A stretch of DNA of 31,560 nt from Bacillota bacterium (GCA_023396215.1 JAEWWW010000097.1:1-31560), one strand, 5' to 3'. Positions 22,208 through 31,145 are shown, numbered from the stretch's first letter. Numbers and translations are program-made. Notes: a model not told the origin generated them from the letters alone.

Positions 22208-24262
22208 TTGGAGATTAAACGATGGACCAAAAGACAATTTGATAAGGCGGCCTCGCAGGCGGTTTCGGCCCAACTGGGGATACCGCTATTTGTCAGCGAT
22301 ATTTTGGCGGCCAGAGGCTACGATACCCCTGAAAAGGTAAAAGCCTTTACAGGGGATGGAGCCGCTTTTTTTGACCCTTTTCTGCTCAGGGACATGGATA
22401 AAGCGGTGGCCAGAATCCACACCGCGGTGGAGGAAGGCCAGCGGATAGCCGTCTATGGCGACTACGACTGCGACGGCATTACCGCCACCGTGCTGCTTTA
22501 CCATTACCTCGAGGCGGTGGGCGGTGACGTCATCTATTACATCCCCCAGCGTGAAACCGAGGGGTACGGCCTCAACAACGCCGCCATCGACCTGATGCAT
22601 CAGCACGGGGTGGCGCTGGTTATCACGGTGGATAACGGCGTCACAGCCATCGACGAGATTGCCTACGCGGCTACGCTGGGGCTGGATGTGGTGGTCACCG
22701 ACCATCATCAGCCCCGGGATATTCTGCCCGGCGCCTGCGCCGTGATTGACCCCCACAGGCAGGACTGCCCCAGCCCCTTTAAGCTGCTGGCCGGGGTGGG
22801 GGTGGCCTTTAAGCTGATTTGCGCGCTGGAGGAGGACGAGGGCCAGCATTTGATAGAGGAATACGGCGACCTTGTGGCTTTGGGCACACTGGCCGACGTG
22901 GTGCATATTTCAGGTGAAAACCGCACTTTGGCCCGTAAGGGCGTTGCGCTGATGAGCCAAACTCAGCGCCCCGGCCTCTTGGCGCTGCTGGAGGTGGCGG
23001 GGCTTGGGGATAAAACCCTCACCTCGGAATCGGTGGTCTATGGTCTGGTGCCCCGCATCAACGCCACCGGGCGGCTGGGCAGCGTGGACGACGCCGTCGA
23101 GCTGCTGCTCTGCGAAGACCCCGAAAGAAGCATGGAGCTTGCGAGGGGGATAGACGCCCTTAACGCAAAGCGCAAGGCGATTGAAGCAGGCATCTATCAA
23201 GAGCTTGTGGCACGCATTGAGGCCGACGAGCTGCTGAAGCACCAGCGGCTGCTGGTGCTTGCGGGGGAGGGCTGGCACCCCGGCGTGGTGGGCATCGCCG
23301 CCGCCCGGCTTACCGAGCGCTACGGCCGCCCCTGCCTGCTGCTGGCTATAGAAGGGGAGGAAGCCCGCGGCTCTGCCCGCAGCATCGAGGGCTTTTCGAT
23401 GGTGGAGGCAATTTCGGCCTGTGCCCCACTGCTGACCCGCTACGGAGGCCACAACCGGGCCGCAGGGCTTACGCTGCCCGCCGCCAATATCCCCGCCTTT
23501 ACCGAGGCAATTTTGGCCTATGCAGCCCGCCGTCATGACATCATGCCCACCAGCTTGCTGCTGCTGGACCGCCTGATTCAGCCACAGGAGATGACCCTGT
23601 CCAACATTGCCGCCCTGCAGCTTCTGGAGCCCTTTGGCGAAGGCAACGAGCAGCCGGTGTTCCTGATAGAAAACCTCCTGCTGGAGGGCATCTACCCGGT
23701 GGGGGAGGGCAAGCACCTGCGTCTGAAGCTGAGCAAAAACGGGCAGAGCTTTTATGCCATCTATTTCGGCGTCACCCCACAGGATTTTCCCCTTGGGCAG
23801 GGCGAGCAGATTGATATCGCTGCCTGCCTGTCGGTGAACCAATACAACGGCGAGCAACGGGTCAATATCCGCATCAGGGACCTGCGCCCCGCCGGGCTGG
23901 AGCAGGAGCGCCTGCACAACGAGCGGCAGGCCTACGACAAATACAGGCGGGGTGAAAGCTTTGCGGCGGTAGAGCAGTTGGCCCCCACCCGGGACGAGGT
24001 GGCGGTGGTTTATCGGTACCTCAAGGAGCAGGGCGGGCTGCGGTACGGCTGCGACGCCGCCAGCCTGAGGCTGATATCCAAGGGGATAAGCTACATAAAG
24101 TTCCGCCTGATATTAGATATTTTGCTGGATTTAAATCTTGCGACCCTGACCGGGGAAGAAGGGCAGCGCACCGTTGTGCTTATGCCCCGGGCCGATAAGG
24201 TGGATATTGCCTCATCGGGGGTATATGATAAAATTAGAAGCATGAAGCTGGTGATAAAGTGA
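22208..24262 (+). CDS. recJ: Single-stranded-DNA-specific exonuclease RecJ
   Basis: 5'-3' exonuclease in recombination, mismatch and base excision repair. The protein is 684 residues. The DHH domain has YGDYDCDGITA (Asp85, 87, 89), DNGVTA (Asp142) and TDHHQP (Asp165-His166-His167); the DHHA1 domain has GWHPGVVGIAAARL and GGHNRAAGL; an OB-like nucleic-acid-binding domain follows near 460-560, and a C-terminal extension of about 110 residues ends the protein. The start is TTG at 22208, with GGAGGT at 22197-22202; no in-frame ATG fits the conserved N-terminus. The stop overlaps the rel start. In many Clostridia apt lies between recJ and rel; it is absent here. Confidence 0.95.
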   Translation: MEIKRWTKRQFDKAASQAVSAQLGIPLFVSDILAARGYDTPEKVKAFTGDGAAFFDPFLLRDMDKAVARIHTAVEEGQRIAVYGDYDCDGITATVLLYHYLEAVGGDVIYYIPQRETEGYGLNNAAIDLMHQHGVALVITVDNGVTAIDEIAYAATLGLDVVVTDHHQPRDILPGACAVIDPHRQDCPSPFKLLAGVGVAFKLICALEEDEGQHLIEEYGDLVALGTLADVVHISGENRTLARKGVALMSQTQRPGLLALLEVAGLGDKTLTSESVVYGLVPRINATGRLGSVDDAVELLLCEDPERSMELARGIDALNAKRKAIEAGIYQELVARIEADELLKHQRLLVLAGEGWHPGVVGIAAARLTERYGRPCLLLAIEGEEARGSARSIEGFSMVEAISACAPLLTRYGGHNRAAGLTLPAANIPAFTEAILAYAARRHDIMPTSLLLLDRLIQPQEMTLSNIAALQLLEPFGEGNEQPVFLIENLLLEGIYPVGEGKHLRLKLSKNGQSFYAIYFGVTPQDFPLGQGEQIDIAACLSVNQYNGEQRVNIRIRDLRPAGLEQERLHNERQAYDKYRRGESFAAVEQLAPTRDEVAVVYRYLKEQGGLRYGCDAASLRLISKGISYIKFRLILDILLDLNLATLTGEEGQRTVVLMPRADKVDIASSGVYDKIRSMKLVIK

Positions 24263-26433
24263 CCGTTATCTTTCAGGATTTAATGGATAAAATCGAACAA
24301 AGCGGCAAGTCTTACGACATGGTGAAGATTGCCGATGCTTTCGGCGTGGCCAACAGCGCGCACGACGGGCAGCAGCGCGTTTCGGGCGAGCCGTACATCA
24401 GCCACCCCCTTGCCGTCGCCATCATTCTGGTGGAGCTGGGGATGGATACCGACTCGGTTGTAGCCGCCCTGCTGCACGACGTGGTGGAGGACACCAAAAT
24501 CACCATCGAGCAGGTGGAAAAGCAGTTCGGCAAGGATATTGCCCTGATGGTGGGCGGCGTGACCAAGCTGGGCACCATCCCCTTTATCTCCCGCGAGCAG
24601 CAGCAGGCCGAAAATGTGCGCAAGATGCTGCTGGCCATGGCGCAGGATGTGCGGGTCATCATCATCAAGCTGGCCGACCGGCTGCATAACATGCGCACCA
24701 TTTATTGTATGACCGATGAAAAGCGCCGCGAAAAAGCCCTTGAGACGATGGAGGTTTTCGCCCCTCTGGCCCACCGTCTGGGTATCCGCGCCATCAAGGA
24801 AGAGCTGGAGGATCTGTCGCTGCACTACCTCGACCCGGTGGGCTGCGACGAGATTGAAAGGCAACTGGCGCTGCGCAAAGAGGACCGGGAGCTGTTTCTG
24901 GGCCGCATCAAGACAAAGCTTTATGACCGCCTCAAGGATGAGCACAGCGAGCTGTTCATCGAGGGCCGGGTCAAGAGCACCTACGGCATCTACCGCAAGG
25001 TCTATATGCAGGGGCGGGCCTTTGAAGAAATTTACGATATTTATGCTGTCCGGGTCATTGTGAATTCGGTCTTTGAGTGCTACAACATTCTGGGAATCAT
25101 CCACGATATGTTCCGGCCGATACCCAACCGCTTCAAGGACTATATCTCCACCCCCAAGCCGAACATGTACCAGTCGCTGCACACCACCGTTATCGACAAA
25201 GAGGGCATCCCCTTTGAGGTGCAGATACGCACCTGGGTCATGCACCACACCGCCGAATACGGTGTTGCGGCCCACTGGAAGTACAAGGTGGGCATCAGCG
25301 GAAAAGACACGCTGGAAAATCGCCTTGCATGGGTGCGCCAGCTTCTGGAGTCGCAAAAGGACACCGACGACGCGGAAGAGCTGGTTAAATCGATTAAAAC
25401 CGATATCGCCCCCGAAGAGGTCTTTGTCTTTACCCCCCGGGGCGACGTGGTCAGCCTGCCCACCGGCTCCAACGTCATCGATTTTGCCTACGCCATTCAT
25501 ACCGCGGTGGGCAACAAAATGATAGGGGCCAAGGTGGACGGCCGCATCGTTTCTCTGGATTACAAGGTCAAAACCGGCAACATCGTCGAGATTCTCACCT
25601 CGGGTGCCAAGGGCAACGGCCCCAGCCGCGACTGGCTGAATATGGTGCGTACCTCCGAGGCGCGCAATAAAATCCGCACATGGTTTAAGAAGGAACGGCG
25701 GGAAGAAAACATCGCCGAGGGCAAAAGCGTTCTCGAGCGCGAGCTGCGGCGCAACAACATCACCCTGCCCGAAAAAGCCATGGAGGAGTTTTTAGATGAG
25801 ATTGCCAAGCGGCAGCACTTTAACCATATAGACGAGTTTTATGCCGCCATCGGCTACGGGGGCGTTTCGCTGCAGCGCATCATGCCCCGCATCAAGGACG
25901 ATTTCATTAAAAACTACCGCACCCCCGAGGTGGATATACTCGAAAAAGCCATCAGCAAGGTGAAGAAGCAAAAAGCCTCCAGCGGCGTCATTGTAGAAGG
26001 GCTGGATAGCTGTCTGGTGAAGTTTGCCCGCTGCTGCAACCCGCTGCCCGGCGACGCCATCATCGGCTTCATCACCCGGGGCTACGGCGTGTCTATCCAC
26101 AAGCGGGACTGCATCAACGTGGTCAGCGCACAGTCTGACCCCACCCAGAGCGACCGCTGGGTTAACACCGAATGGGCCGAGAAGGTCAAAGAAACCTTTA
26201 AGTCCACCATCGATATCTACTCCACCGACCGGCCGGGCATTGTGGCCGATATCAGCATTGCGGTGGGCAATATGCGCATCCCTATCCACGCCTTGCATTC
26301 CAAGGAGCTTAAGGACGACCACGCCAGCACACAGGTTACCGTCAGCGTCAACGACCTTGAGCAGCTCAACAACCTGATGAGCAACCTGAAAAAGATACCC
26401 GGCGTGGTGCGGGTGCAGCGCACCGGGGTATAG
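24259..26433 (+). CDS. rel: Bifunctional (p)ppGpp synthetase/hydrolase
   Basis: Long RSH enzyme of the stringent response, 724 residues. The N-terminal HD hydrolase domain shows His73-Asp74 (LLHDVVEDT) and ADRLHNMRT. The synthetase domain has GRVKSTYGIYRK, YDIYAVRVI and RFKDYISTPKPNMYQSLHT; the RxKD form is the type found in bifunctional Rel rather than RelA. A TGS domain (VFVFTPRGDVVSLPTGS...) follows near 395-455, then a helical and zinc-finger region with ARCCNPLPGD, and a C-terminal ACT domain (about 645-724). The GTG at 24259 overlaps the recJ stop by 4 bp; an ATG eight codons later is an alternative. Residues for both activities look intact. Order recJ-rel-dtd-MBL-hemZ is typical of Clostridia. 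Confidence 0.96.
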   Translation: MTVIFQDLMDKIEQSGKSYDMVKIADAFGVANSAHDGQQRVSGEPYISHPLAVAIILVELGMDTDSVVAALLHDVVEDTKITIEQVEKQFGKDIALMVGGVTKLGTIPFISREQQQAENVRKMLLAMAQDVRVIIIKLADRLHNMRTIYCMTDEKRREKALETMEVFAPLAHRLGIRAIKEELEDLSLHYLDPVGCDEIERQLALRKEDRELFLGRIKTKLYDRLKDEHSELFIEGRVKSTYGIYRKVYMQGRAFEEIYDIYAVRVIVNSVFECYNILGIIHDMFRPIPNRFKDYISTPKPNMYQSLHTTVIDKEGIPFEVQIRTWVMHHTAEYGVAAHWKYKVGISGKDTLENRLAWVRQLLESQKDTDDAEELVKSIKTDIAPEEVFVFTPRGDVVSLPTGSNVIDFAYAIHTAVGNKMIGAKVDGRIVSLDYKVKTGNIVEILTSGAKGNGPSRDWLNMVRTSEARNKIRTWFKKERREENIAEGKSVLERELRRNNITLPEKAMEEFLDEIAKRQHFNHIDEFYAAIGYGGVSLQRIMPRIKDDFIKNYRTPEVDILEKAISKVKKQKASSGVIVEGLDSCLVKFARCCNPLPGDAIIGFITRGYGVSIHKRDCINVVSAQSDPTQSDRWVNTEWAEKVKETFKSTIDIYSTDRPGIVADISIAVGNMRIPIHALHSKELKDDHASTQVTVSVNDLEQLNNLMSNLKKIPGVVRVQRTGV

Positions 26434-26481
26434 GGCCGTTATGTGCCCTTTGCCCGGCAACCACAAATCAAGGAGAACCGT

Positions 26482-26946
26482 ATGAAGGCAGTTTTACAGC
26501 GTGTGCTTTCCGCCGGAGTTACCATTGACGGCCAGATGAAGGCCGGTATCGGGGCGGGGCTGATGATACTTTTAGGGATTGCGGTGGGCGATACCGCCAA
26601 AGAAGCTGAGTATCTGGCCGAAAAGGTGGCGGGCCTGCGCATCTTCGGCGACAGCGACGACAAGATGAACCTTTCGCTGCTGGACGTTGGGGGCAGCGCG
26701 CTGGTGGTTTCTAACTTCACCCTCTGCGCCGACAGCAGGAAGGGCCGCCGCCCCGCCTATATCGCGGCTGCCCGGCCCGAGCAGGCCAAGCCGCTTTACG
26801 AGCTGTTTGTGCAAAAGCTGGCCCGGCAGGGGGTGCGGCAGGTAGAAACCGGGCAGTTTGGCGCCGATATGAAAATAAGTATTTTAAATGACGGCCCGGT
26901 CACACTGATACTGGATACCGACGAGCTAATGCCGCAGACCCGATAA
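26482..26946 (+). CDS. dtd: D-aminoacyl-tRNA deacylase
   Basis: Removes D-amino acids (and glycine mischarged on tRNA-Ala) from tRNA; a dimeric cytoplasmic proofreading enzyme. The protein is 154 residues. It begins MKAVLQRVLSAGVTIDG and carries the two family motifs: SNFTLCAD near 78-85 (canonical SQFTL, so Gln is replaced by Asn) and NDGPVT near 137-142, the Gly-Pro cross-subunit motif. The ATG at 26482 has AGGAG at 26471-26475; the frame is open upstream to an ATG at 26443, but that is not conserved. It lies 48 bp after rel, the usual arrangement. Confidence 0.95.
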   Translation: MKAVLQRVLSAGVTIDGQMKAGIGAGLMILLGIAVGDTAKEAEYLAEKVAGLRIFGDSDDKMNLSLLDVGGSALVVSNFTLCADSRKGRRPAYIAAARPEQAKPLYELFVQKLARQGVRQVETGQFGADMKISILNDGPVTLILDTDELMPQTR

Positions 26947-27057
26947 GGGGCCGGATGCAGGGGTGACTTCGCGGCCACCTACTTGCCGCCTGCGCGTGGT
27001 GGGAGAACCACCCTATTGCCTGTGGGCGGCTCTGAGCAAGGAGAGGAGAAACAAAGG

Positions 27058-27687
27058 ATGGAGCTATATGTTCAGCCGGTTGGAGGATTACAAACCAACT
27101 GCTATATCGTTGCCAGCAAGGAAAACCGGGCGGCCATCATCGACCCGGGCGACGACTTTGCCGCTCTTGTGAAATCGCTGGAAACCTATGGCCTTGCCCC
27201 AGCCATGATTCTGCTGACCCACGGGCATTTTGACCACATTGGGGCGGTGAATCAACTGCGGGAGAAATACCGCATTCCGGTATACGCCAGCAGGGAAGAG
27301 CTGCCGCTGCTGACCGACATACAGCGCAACCGCGCCCGCTACCACCGGGTGGATAAGGCCCAGTACAACGTGCAGCCCGACCACTTTTACGCGGACGGCG
27401 ACAGCATTGCGCTGGATGAGCTGACCTTTGAGGTCATTGCCACCCCCGGCCACACCCCCGGCGGGGTGTGCCTTGCCTGCGAAAATCTGCTCTTTACCGG
27501 GGATACTCTCTTCCCCAACGATGTGGGCCGCTGCGATATGTTCGGCGGCGATTTTCCGGCCATGAAGCGCTCAATGGAAAAGCTCAAGGCGCTGAAGAAG
27601 GACTATATGGTGCTGCCGGGCCACGGCCCCCACACCACGCTGGACCAGGAAAAGGCCCAAAACCCTTATATGACAGGTAAAGTATGA
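27058..27687 (+). CDS. MBL-fold metallohydrolase (glyoxalase II-like)
   Basis: A 209-residue zinc hydrolase of the metallo-beta-lactamase fold. Ligands are in THGHFDHIGA (HxHxDH), His near residue 141 (ATPGHTPGG), Asp near 157 (FTGDTLF) and His near 193 (LPGHGPHT). It belongs to the YqgX/glyoxalase II-like group often annotated as hydroxyacylglutathione hydrolase; the true substrate is unknown, and glutathione is not expected in most Clostridia. The ATG at 27058 follows GGAGAGGAG; the frame extends upstream but without conservation. Its stop overlaps the hemZ start (ATGA). Confidence 0.9.
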   Translation: MELYVQPVGGLQTNCYIVASKENRAAIIDPGDDFAALVKSLETYGLAPAMILLTHGHFDHIGAVNQLREKYRIPVYASREELPLLTDIQRNRARYHRVDKAQYNVQPDHFYADGDSIALDELTFEVIATPGHTPGGVCLACENLLFTGDTLFPNDVGRCDMFGGDFPAMKRSMEKLKALKKDYMVLPGHGPHTTLDQEKAQNPYMTGKV

Positions 27688-29150
27688 AACTGGTAATCGA
27701 CAACCACCCCTTCCACTATGAGATGCAGCGGCTGGTGGGGCAGTTTTTTCCGCTGCAAAAGGTGGTTCTACACACGGGAGAGCAGCCGCCGGAAGGGGAC
27801 TACGTCTACACCGGCCTGAAGCAAACAGGGGACGCCGTGCGGCTGCGGGCGTCCTGCTTTTGCCGTGGGCAGTCAGCCGGCCTTGAAGAAATGGTACCGG
27901 CGGCAGCGCCGGGCTTTGCCAAACAGGCTGAGCTTGCCATGGGGCGGCTGATTTACCGCCTGCTGGAGCCGGTCACCGGCATCTCGCCCCCGTGGGGGAT
28001 ACTCACCGGCGTGCGCCCGGTCAAGCTGCTGCGCCAATTGTATGAGGAGCAGCCCACCGCCGAGCAGGCCGAACAGGTTTTTACCGGCGATTATCTGGTA
28101 TCGCCCCAAAAGCTGGCGCTGGCGGTGCAAACCCGCCAAAACGAGGATAAGCTGCTGGCCCGCAGCCGCCCCGAAAGCTTCAGCCTTTATGTGTCGATAC
28201 CCTTCTGCCCCAGCCGGTGCAGCTATTGCTCGTTTATCTCGCAGAACATCGCCATGGCCTACCGGGTGCTGCCCGATTACCTGCGGCTGCTCTGCGACGA
28301 AATCAGGCAGACCGGCCCCATCGCCGCCGCCCTGGGGCTACGGCTTGAAACGGTCTACTTCGGCGGCGGCACCCCTACCGCCCTTGAGGCCGGGCAGCTC
28401 GCCCAGATTATGGCGGTCATCGGCGAAGCCTTTGACCTTTCGACGGTGGCCGAGTACACGGTGGAGGCTGGGCGGCCCGACACTATCACCCCACAGAAGC
28501 TGGCGGCGATACGGCAGGGCGGGGCGGGGCGCATCAGCGTCAACCCCCAGACCTTCCACCCGCAGGTGCTGGCCGCCATCGGGCGCAACCACACGGTGGA
28601 GCAGTTTTACGAAGGCTTTGCCATGGCCCGTGAGGCGGGCTTCGACTGCATCAACATCGACCTGATTGCCGGCCTGCCCGGCGACACGCCGGAGGGCTTT
28701 GGGCAGAGCATCGAAAAAGCGCTGGCCCTCGCCCCCGAAAACATCACCCTGCATACCCTGTCGGTCAAGCGTGCCGCAGGGCTGGGCGCCGAGGGCGGCG
28801 CGGCGCAGGGGGTGCGCTACCATCAGGCGGTGGAAATGGTGGATTACGGGCACCGGAGGATGGGGGAGCAGGGCTACCGGCCCTACTACCTTTACCGCCA
28901 GCAAAACATGGCGGGCAACCTCGAAAACACCGGCTTCAGCCTGCCGGGCCACGAGGGGCTGTACAATGCCTATATCATGGATGAAACCCACAGCATCTTT
29001 GCGGTGGGGGCGGGAGCGGTTACCAAGCTGCGCCACCCCAAAACGGGGGTCATCCAGCGTGTCTACAACCTGAAATATCCCTTTGAATATATCAGCCGCT
29101 TTGCGGAAATGGCCGCCCGCAAGGATGAAATTATCAAGTTTTATGGGTAA
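27684..29150 (+). CDS. hemZ: Coproporphyrinogen dehydrogenase HemZ (radical SAM)
   Basis: A 488-residue radical SAM protein of the HemZ family. The N-terminal 160 residues are the HemZ-specific extension (with GILTGVRPVKLLRQL), then the radical SAM core begins at SLYVSIPFCPSRCSYCSF with Cys175, Cys179 and Cys182 (CxxxCxxC) for the [4Fe-4S] cluster. TVYFGGGTPTALE and INIDLIAGLPGDTPE follow. The C-terminus has the Y.LYRQQNMAGN.EN.G segment of HemN-like proteins. Whether HemZ truly makes protoporphyrinogen is disputed, so the reaction is less certain than the family. The ATG at 27684 overlaps the preceding stop. hisS and aspS, frequent followers, are not here; the operon seems to end. Confidence 0.93.
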   Translation: MKLVIDNHPFHYEMQRLVGQFFPLQKVVLHTGEQPPEGDYVYTGLKQTGDAVRLRASCFCRGQSAGLEEMVPAAAPGFAKQAELAMGRLIYRLLEPVTGISPPWGILTGVRPVKLLRQLYEEQPTAEQAEQVFTGDYLVSPQKLALAVQTRQNEDKLLARSRPESFSLYVSIPFCPSRCSYCSFISQNIAMAYRVLPDYLRLLCDEIRQTGPIAAALGLRLETVYFGGGTPTALEAGQLAQIMAVIGEAFDLSTVAEYTVEAGRPDTITPQKLAAIRQGGAGRISVNPQTFHPQVLAAIGRNHTVEQFYEGFAMAREAGFDCINIDLIAGLPGDTPEGFGQSIEKALALAPENITLHTLSVKRAAGLGAEGGAAQGVRYHQAVEMVDYGHRRMGEQGYRPYYLYRQQNMAGNLENTGFSLPGHEGLYNAYIMDETHSIFAVGAGAVTKLRHPKTGVIQRVYNLKYPFEYISRFAEMAARKDEIIKFYG

Positions 29151-29183
29151 ATTTATCATTTCTGACGATTTACATTGGTTTTA

Positions 29184-29212
29184 TTGAAACAATTGGCAGC
29201 CTTCGGTATAAT
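29184..29212 (+). promoter_or_regulatory. Strong sigma-A type promoter for the zinc-ribbon gene
   Basis: TTGAAA (29184-29189) and TATAAT (29207-29212) have a 17-bp spacer. It is in the 216-bp gap after hemZ. Confidence 0.8.
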
Positions 29213-29270
29213 ATGGTTATTGTAATCTATCTGCGAAACCCCAGATTATATTGCAGGCCGATACTCTGAT

Positions 29271-29327
29271 GGGGCGCCCGGCGCGCCGCCCCGCACCGAG
29301 GCAGGGGGCAAGCCTCTGCTGCGGTGC
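29271..29327 (+). other. GC-rich hairpins in the leader of the zinc-ribbon gene
   Basis: GGGGCG (29271-29276) pairs with CGCCCC (29287-29292). Directly after, GCACCG (29293-29298) pairs with CGGTGC (29322-29327), enclosing GCAGGGG/CCTCTGC (29301-29319) with loop GCAAG. The leader from the promoter to the start codon is about 150 nt. Confidence 0.5.
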
Positions 29328-29366
29328 CCTTATGCGCCAAATTATAAGAACGAGGTGATTGTCAGG

Positions 29367-29768
29367 ATGGGTACATGGGATGATTTGTTTGATAAAGCAA
29401 AGGTAGTTGCCGACACCGCGACCAAAGTGACAGGCGAGGTTGTGGAGGTTTCTAAAAACAAGCTTCAGGCGCTGAAGCTGGCCAACAACATCCAGAAGGT
29501 GTATGAAAAGCTTGGGGCGGCGGTATATGAGGCGGAAAAAAGCGGCGAGGATATCAGCCGCCAGAAGGCCCTGTATATCTCTGAAATCGACGGCCTGCTG
29601 GCGCAGCTCAAGGAGGTCAACGACCGCATGAACAGCGGCAAGGCGACCCACCCCTGCGGCAACTGCGGGTATGGCAACGCGGCGGATTCAATTTACTGCG
29701 CCCATTGCGGGGCAAAGATGAAGCCTACCTACGATGCCGCCGAGGTTATCGAGGTCAGCGTCGATTAA
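29367..29768 (+). CDS. Small zinc-ribbon protein, unknown function
   Basis: A 133-residue protein. Residues 1-90 are helical and amphipathic, rich in Lys, Ala and Glu (WDDLFDKAKVVADTATKVTGEVVEVSKNKLQ...), as in membrane-surface or coiled-coil proteins. Residues 97-115 form a zinc ribbon with two CxxC pairs (CGNCGYGN and YCAHCG). A short acidic tail follows. It resembles the common clostridial zinc-ribbon proteins with a helical N-terminus, none with a known job to my knowledge. The ATG at 29367 is chosen because GAGGTGA (29352-29358) lies 8 nt upstream; an in-frame GTG at 29355 is inside that site. Own promoter at 29184; single-gene unit. Confidence 0.75.
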   Translation: MGTWDDLFDKAKVVADTATKVTGEVVEVSKNKLQALKLANNIQKVYEKLGAAVYEAEKSGEDISRQKALYISEIDGLLAQLKEVNDRMNSGKATHPCGNCGYGNAADSIYCAHCGAKMKPTYDAAEVIEVSVD

Positions 29769-29833
29769 CAACCGCAAAGCTGCGGCCTTTTCGGCTTGCG
29801 GCGCTTCTATGAACAATGAAAGAACAGGAGAAT

Positions 29834-29941
29834 TAGCGTGAAAAATCACGCTATTCCGTCATGTGCCAATCGCTCCTCGCCTGTGGCGAGAACTGCGGAT
29901 TGATGCACAGCAGACCATTCCTTTTCATGGTCTGCTTGTGC
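29834..29941 (+). repeat. Tandem hairpin array 3, upstream of the nucleoside phosphorylase
   Basis: Three hairpins stand in line: TAGCGTGA/TCACGCTA (29834-29853, loop AAAA); CTCGCC/GGCGAG (29876-29890, loop TGT) nested inside CAATC/GATTG (29867-29902); and GCACAGCAGACCAT/ATGGTCTGC-T-TGTGC (29905-29941, 14 bp with one bulged T, 8-nt loop). There is no T-run after the last stem, so this looks more like a leader structure or repeat than a terminator. Confidence 0.5.
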
Positions 29942-29972
29942 CGAAATAAAAGTGAAAGGAACGGTCTTTAAT

Positions 29973-30791
29973 ATGACCAGAATGGAACACTTCCGCGAAA
30001 CGGCGGATTACATTCAGGCCCGTATTCCCTTTCAGCCCCAGCTGGCTGTCGTGCTGGGCTCCGGGTTGGGGGATTATACCGACCAGCTTGAAAACCCCAT
30101 CACCATCCAGTACAAGGATATCCCTCACTTCCCGCTGCCGCAGAACGAGAGCCACAAGGGCACTCTGTATGCCGGTACCATCGGGGGCAAGGGCGTTTTG
30201 CTGATGGCGGGGCGGTTTCACCACTATGAGGGCTACAGCTTTGAGCAGTGCGCCTATCATATCCCGGTGTTTCAGCTATTGGGGGTCAAGACGCTGGTGG
30301 TCACCAACGCGGCGGGGGGCATCAACACCTCCTTTTCGGCGGGCGACCTGATGCTCATCACCGACCACATCAAGCTCACCGCCCTCAGCCCGGTTACCGC
30401 CTTTGAGAACGGCCTCTTTGGCCCTCGCTTCTTTGATATGGGCAACGCCTACGCCGCGCGGCTACAGGATATCGCCCGCGACTGCTCTAAAAAGGTGGGG
30501 GTGCCCCTGAAAGAGGGGGTCTACGCCTATATGGGCGGCCCGCAGTTTGAGACCCCGGCAGAAGTCCGCATGCTCGCCACCTTGGGGGCCGACGCGGTGG
30601 GGATGTCCACCGTGCCGGAGGCCATCATGGCGGCCTACTGCGGCATCGAGCTGCTGGGCATCTCCTGCATCTCCAACATGGCGGCGGGCATCAGCCCGGT
30701 GCCCCTTTCGGACGATGATGTGCGCGAGGTTGCCGCGCAGGTGGGGGGCAGCTTTGCCGCCCTCCTCGACGCGATTATCGCCACAATTTAA
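29973..30791 (+). CDS. punA: Purine nucleoside phosphorylase (trimeric type)
   Basis: Splits purine ribo- and deoxyribonucleosides with phosphate in purine salvage. The protein is 272 residues, normal for the trimeric class. Motifs in order are VVLGSGLGDYTD (phosphate loop), GRFHHYEGYS, VTNAAGGINTSF, YMGGPQFETPAEVRM with the substrate Glu, GADAVGMSTVPE and SNMAAGI. The ATG at 29973 gives the family N-terminus (ETADYIQARI); AAAGGA is at 29955-29960, a rather long 12 nt away, and an ATG at 29982 is possible. The stop codon TAA (30789-30791) is formed by the first bases of repeat copy 3, so the repeat abuts the coding end exactly; the protein's C-terminus looks complete. Confidence 0.95.
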   Translation: MTRMEHFRETADYIQARIPFQPQLAVVLGSGLGDYTDQLENPITIQYKDIPHFPLPQNESHKGTLYAGTIGGKGVLLMAGRFHHYEGYSFEQCAYHIPVFQLLGVKTLVVTNAAGGINTSFSAGDLMLITDHIKLTALSPVTAFENGLFGPRFFDMGNAYAARLQDIARDCSKKVGVPLKEGVYAYMGGPQFETPAEVRMLATLGADAVGMSTVPEAIMAAYCGIELLGISCISNMAAGISPVPLSDDDVREVAAQVGGSFAALLDAIIATI

Positions 30792-30966
30792 GGCAATACC
30801 GCACAATTCTAAGTATTCTGGCGCGCCGGCAGATTTTTCGTCAGATAAAACAAAAACCGAAGGGAATACTGGGTGTATTCGCGAGGATTTTTGTGAAAGC
30901 TCACGGAAAATCCGCAAGCGATAGAGTGCTTAAGGCGGCAGCCGTGAATTGTGCGGTGTTGCCTTA
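30789..30966 (+). repeat. 178-bp inverted-repeat-ended element, copy 3
   Basis: The best preserved copy. The left end reads TAAGGCAATACCGCACAATTC-like and the right end GAATTGTGCGGTGTTGCCTTA-like, giving an inverted repeat of about 20 bp with one mismatch. The interior has CTGGCGCGCCGGCAG, a GAATAC...GTATTC centre and a segment GAGGATTTTTGTGAAAG shared with the other copies. The dinucleotide TA flanks AGGC and GCCT at the two ends. Confidence 0.88.
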
Positions 30967-31006
30967 ACAAAGGCAGCAGCCTGCCAGACAGAGAAGGCTT
31001 ATTTTT

Positions 31007-31043
31007 CGGCAGCCCCGGTCGTTTGTACCGGGTGCTGCCGTTT
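31007..31043 (+). terminator. Rho-independent terminator after punA and repeat copy 3
   Basis: CGGCAGC-CCCGGT (31007-31019) pairs with ACCGGG-T-GCTGCCG (31027-31040), a 13-bp stem with one bulged T, followed by TTT. The punA transcript would therefore contain repeat copy 3 in its 3' untranslated part. Confidence 0.65.
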
Positions 31044-31145
31044 GGTCGGCTTAAGGAAGAAAAATGCTGCCCGCCTGCTGCGCCAATACTAACATTTGGC
31101 CCGCGCTAATATATTTCTAGAAGGAGGGCCCGCGCAGGACGCTCT

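Noticed and set aside
30547..30924. A 125-residue frame overlapping punA and repeat copy 3
   Set aside because: It is an out-of-frame read of punA continuing into the repeat; the shared peptide with the frame near 14571-14984 comes from the repeat DNA, not from a protein family.
31098..31136. Direct repeat GGCCCGCGC (31098-31106 and 31128-31136) with an SD-like AAGGAGGG between
   Set aside because: Only two 9-bp copies and no start codon at a proper distance after the SD-like stretch; not enough to call a site or gene.
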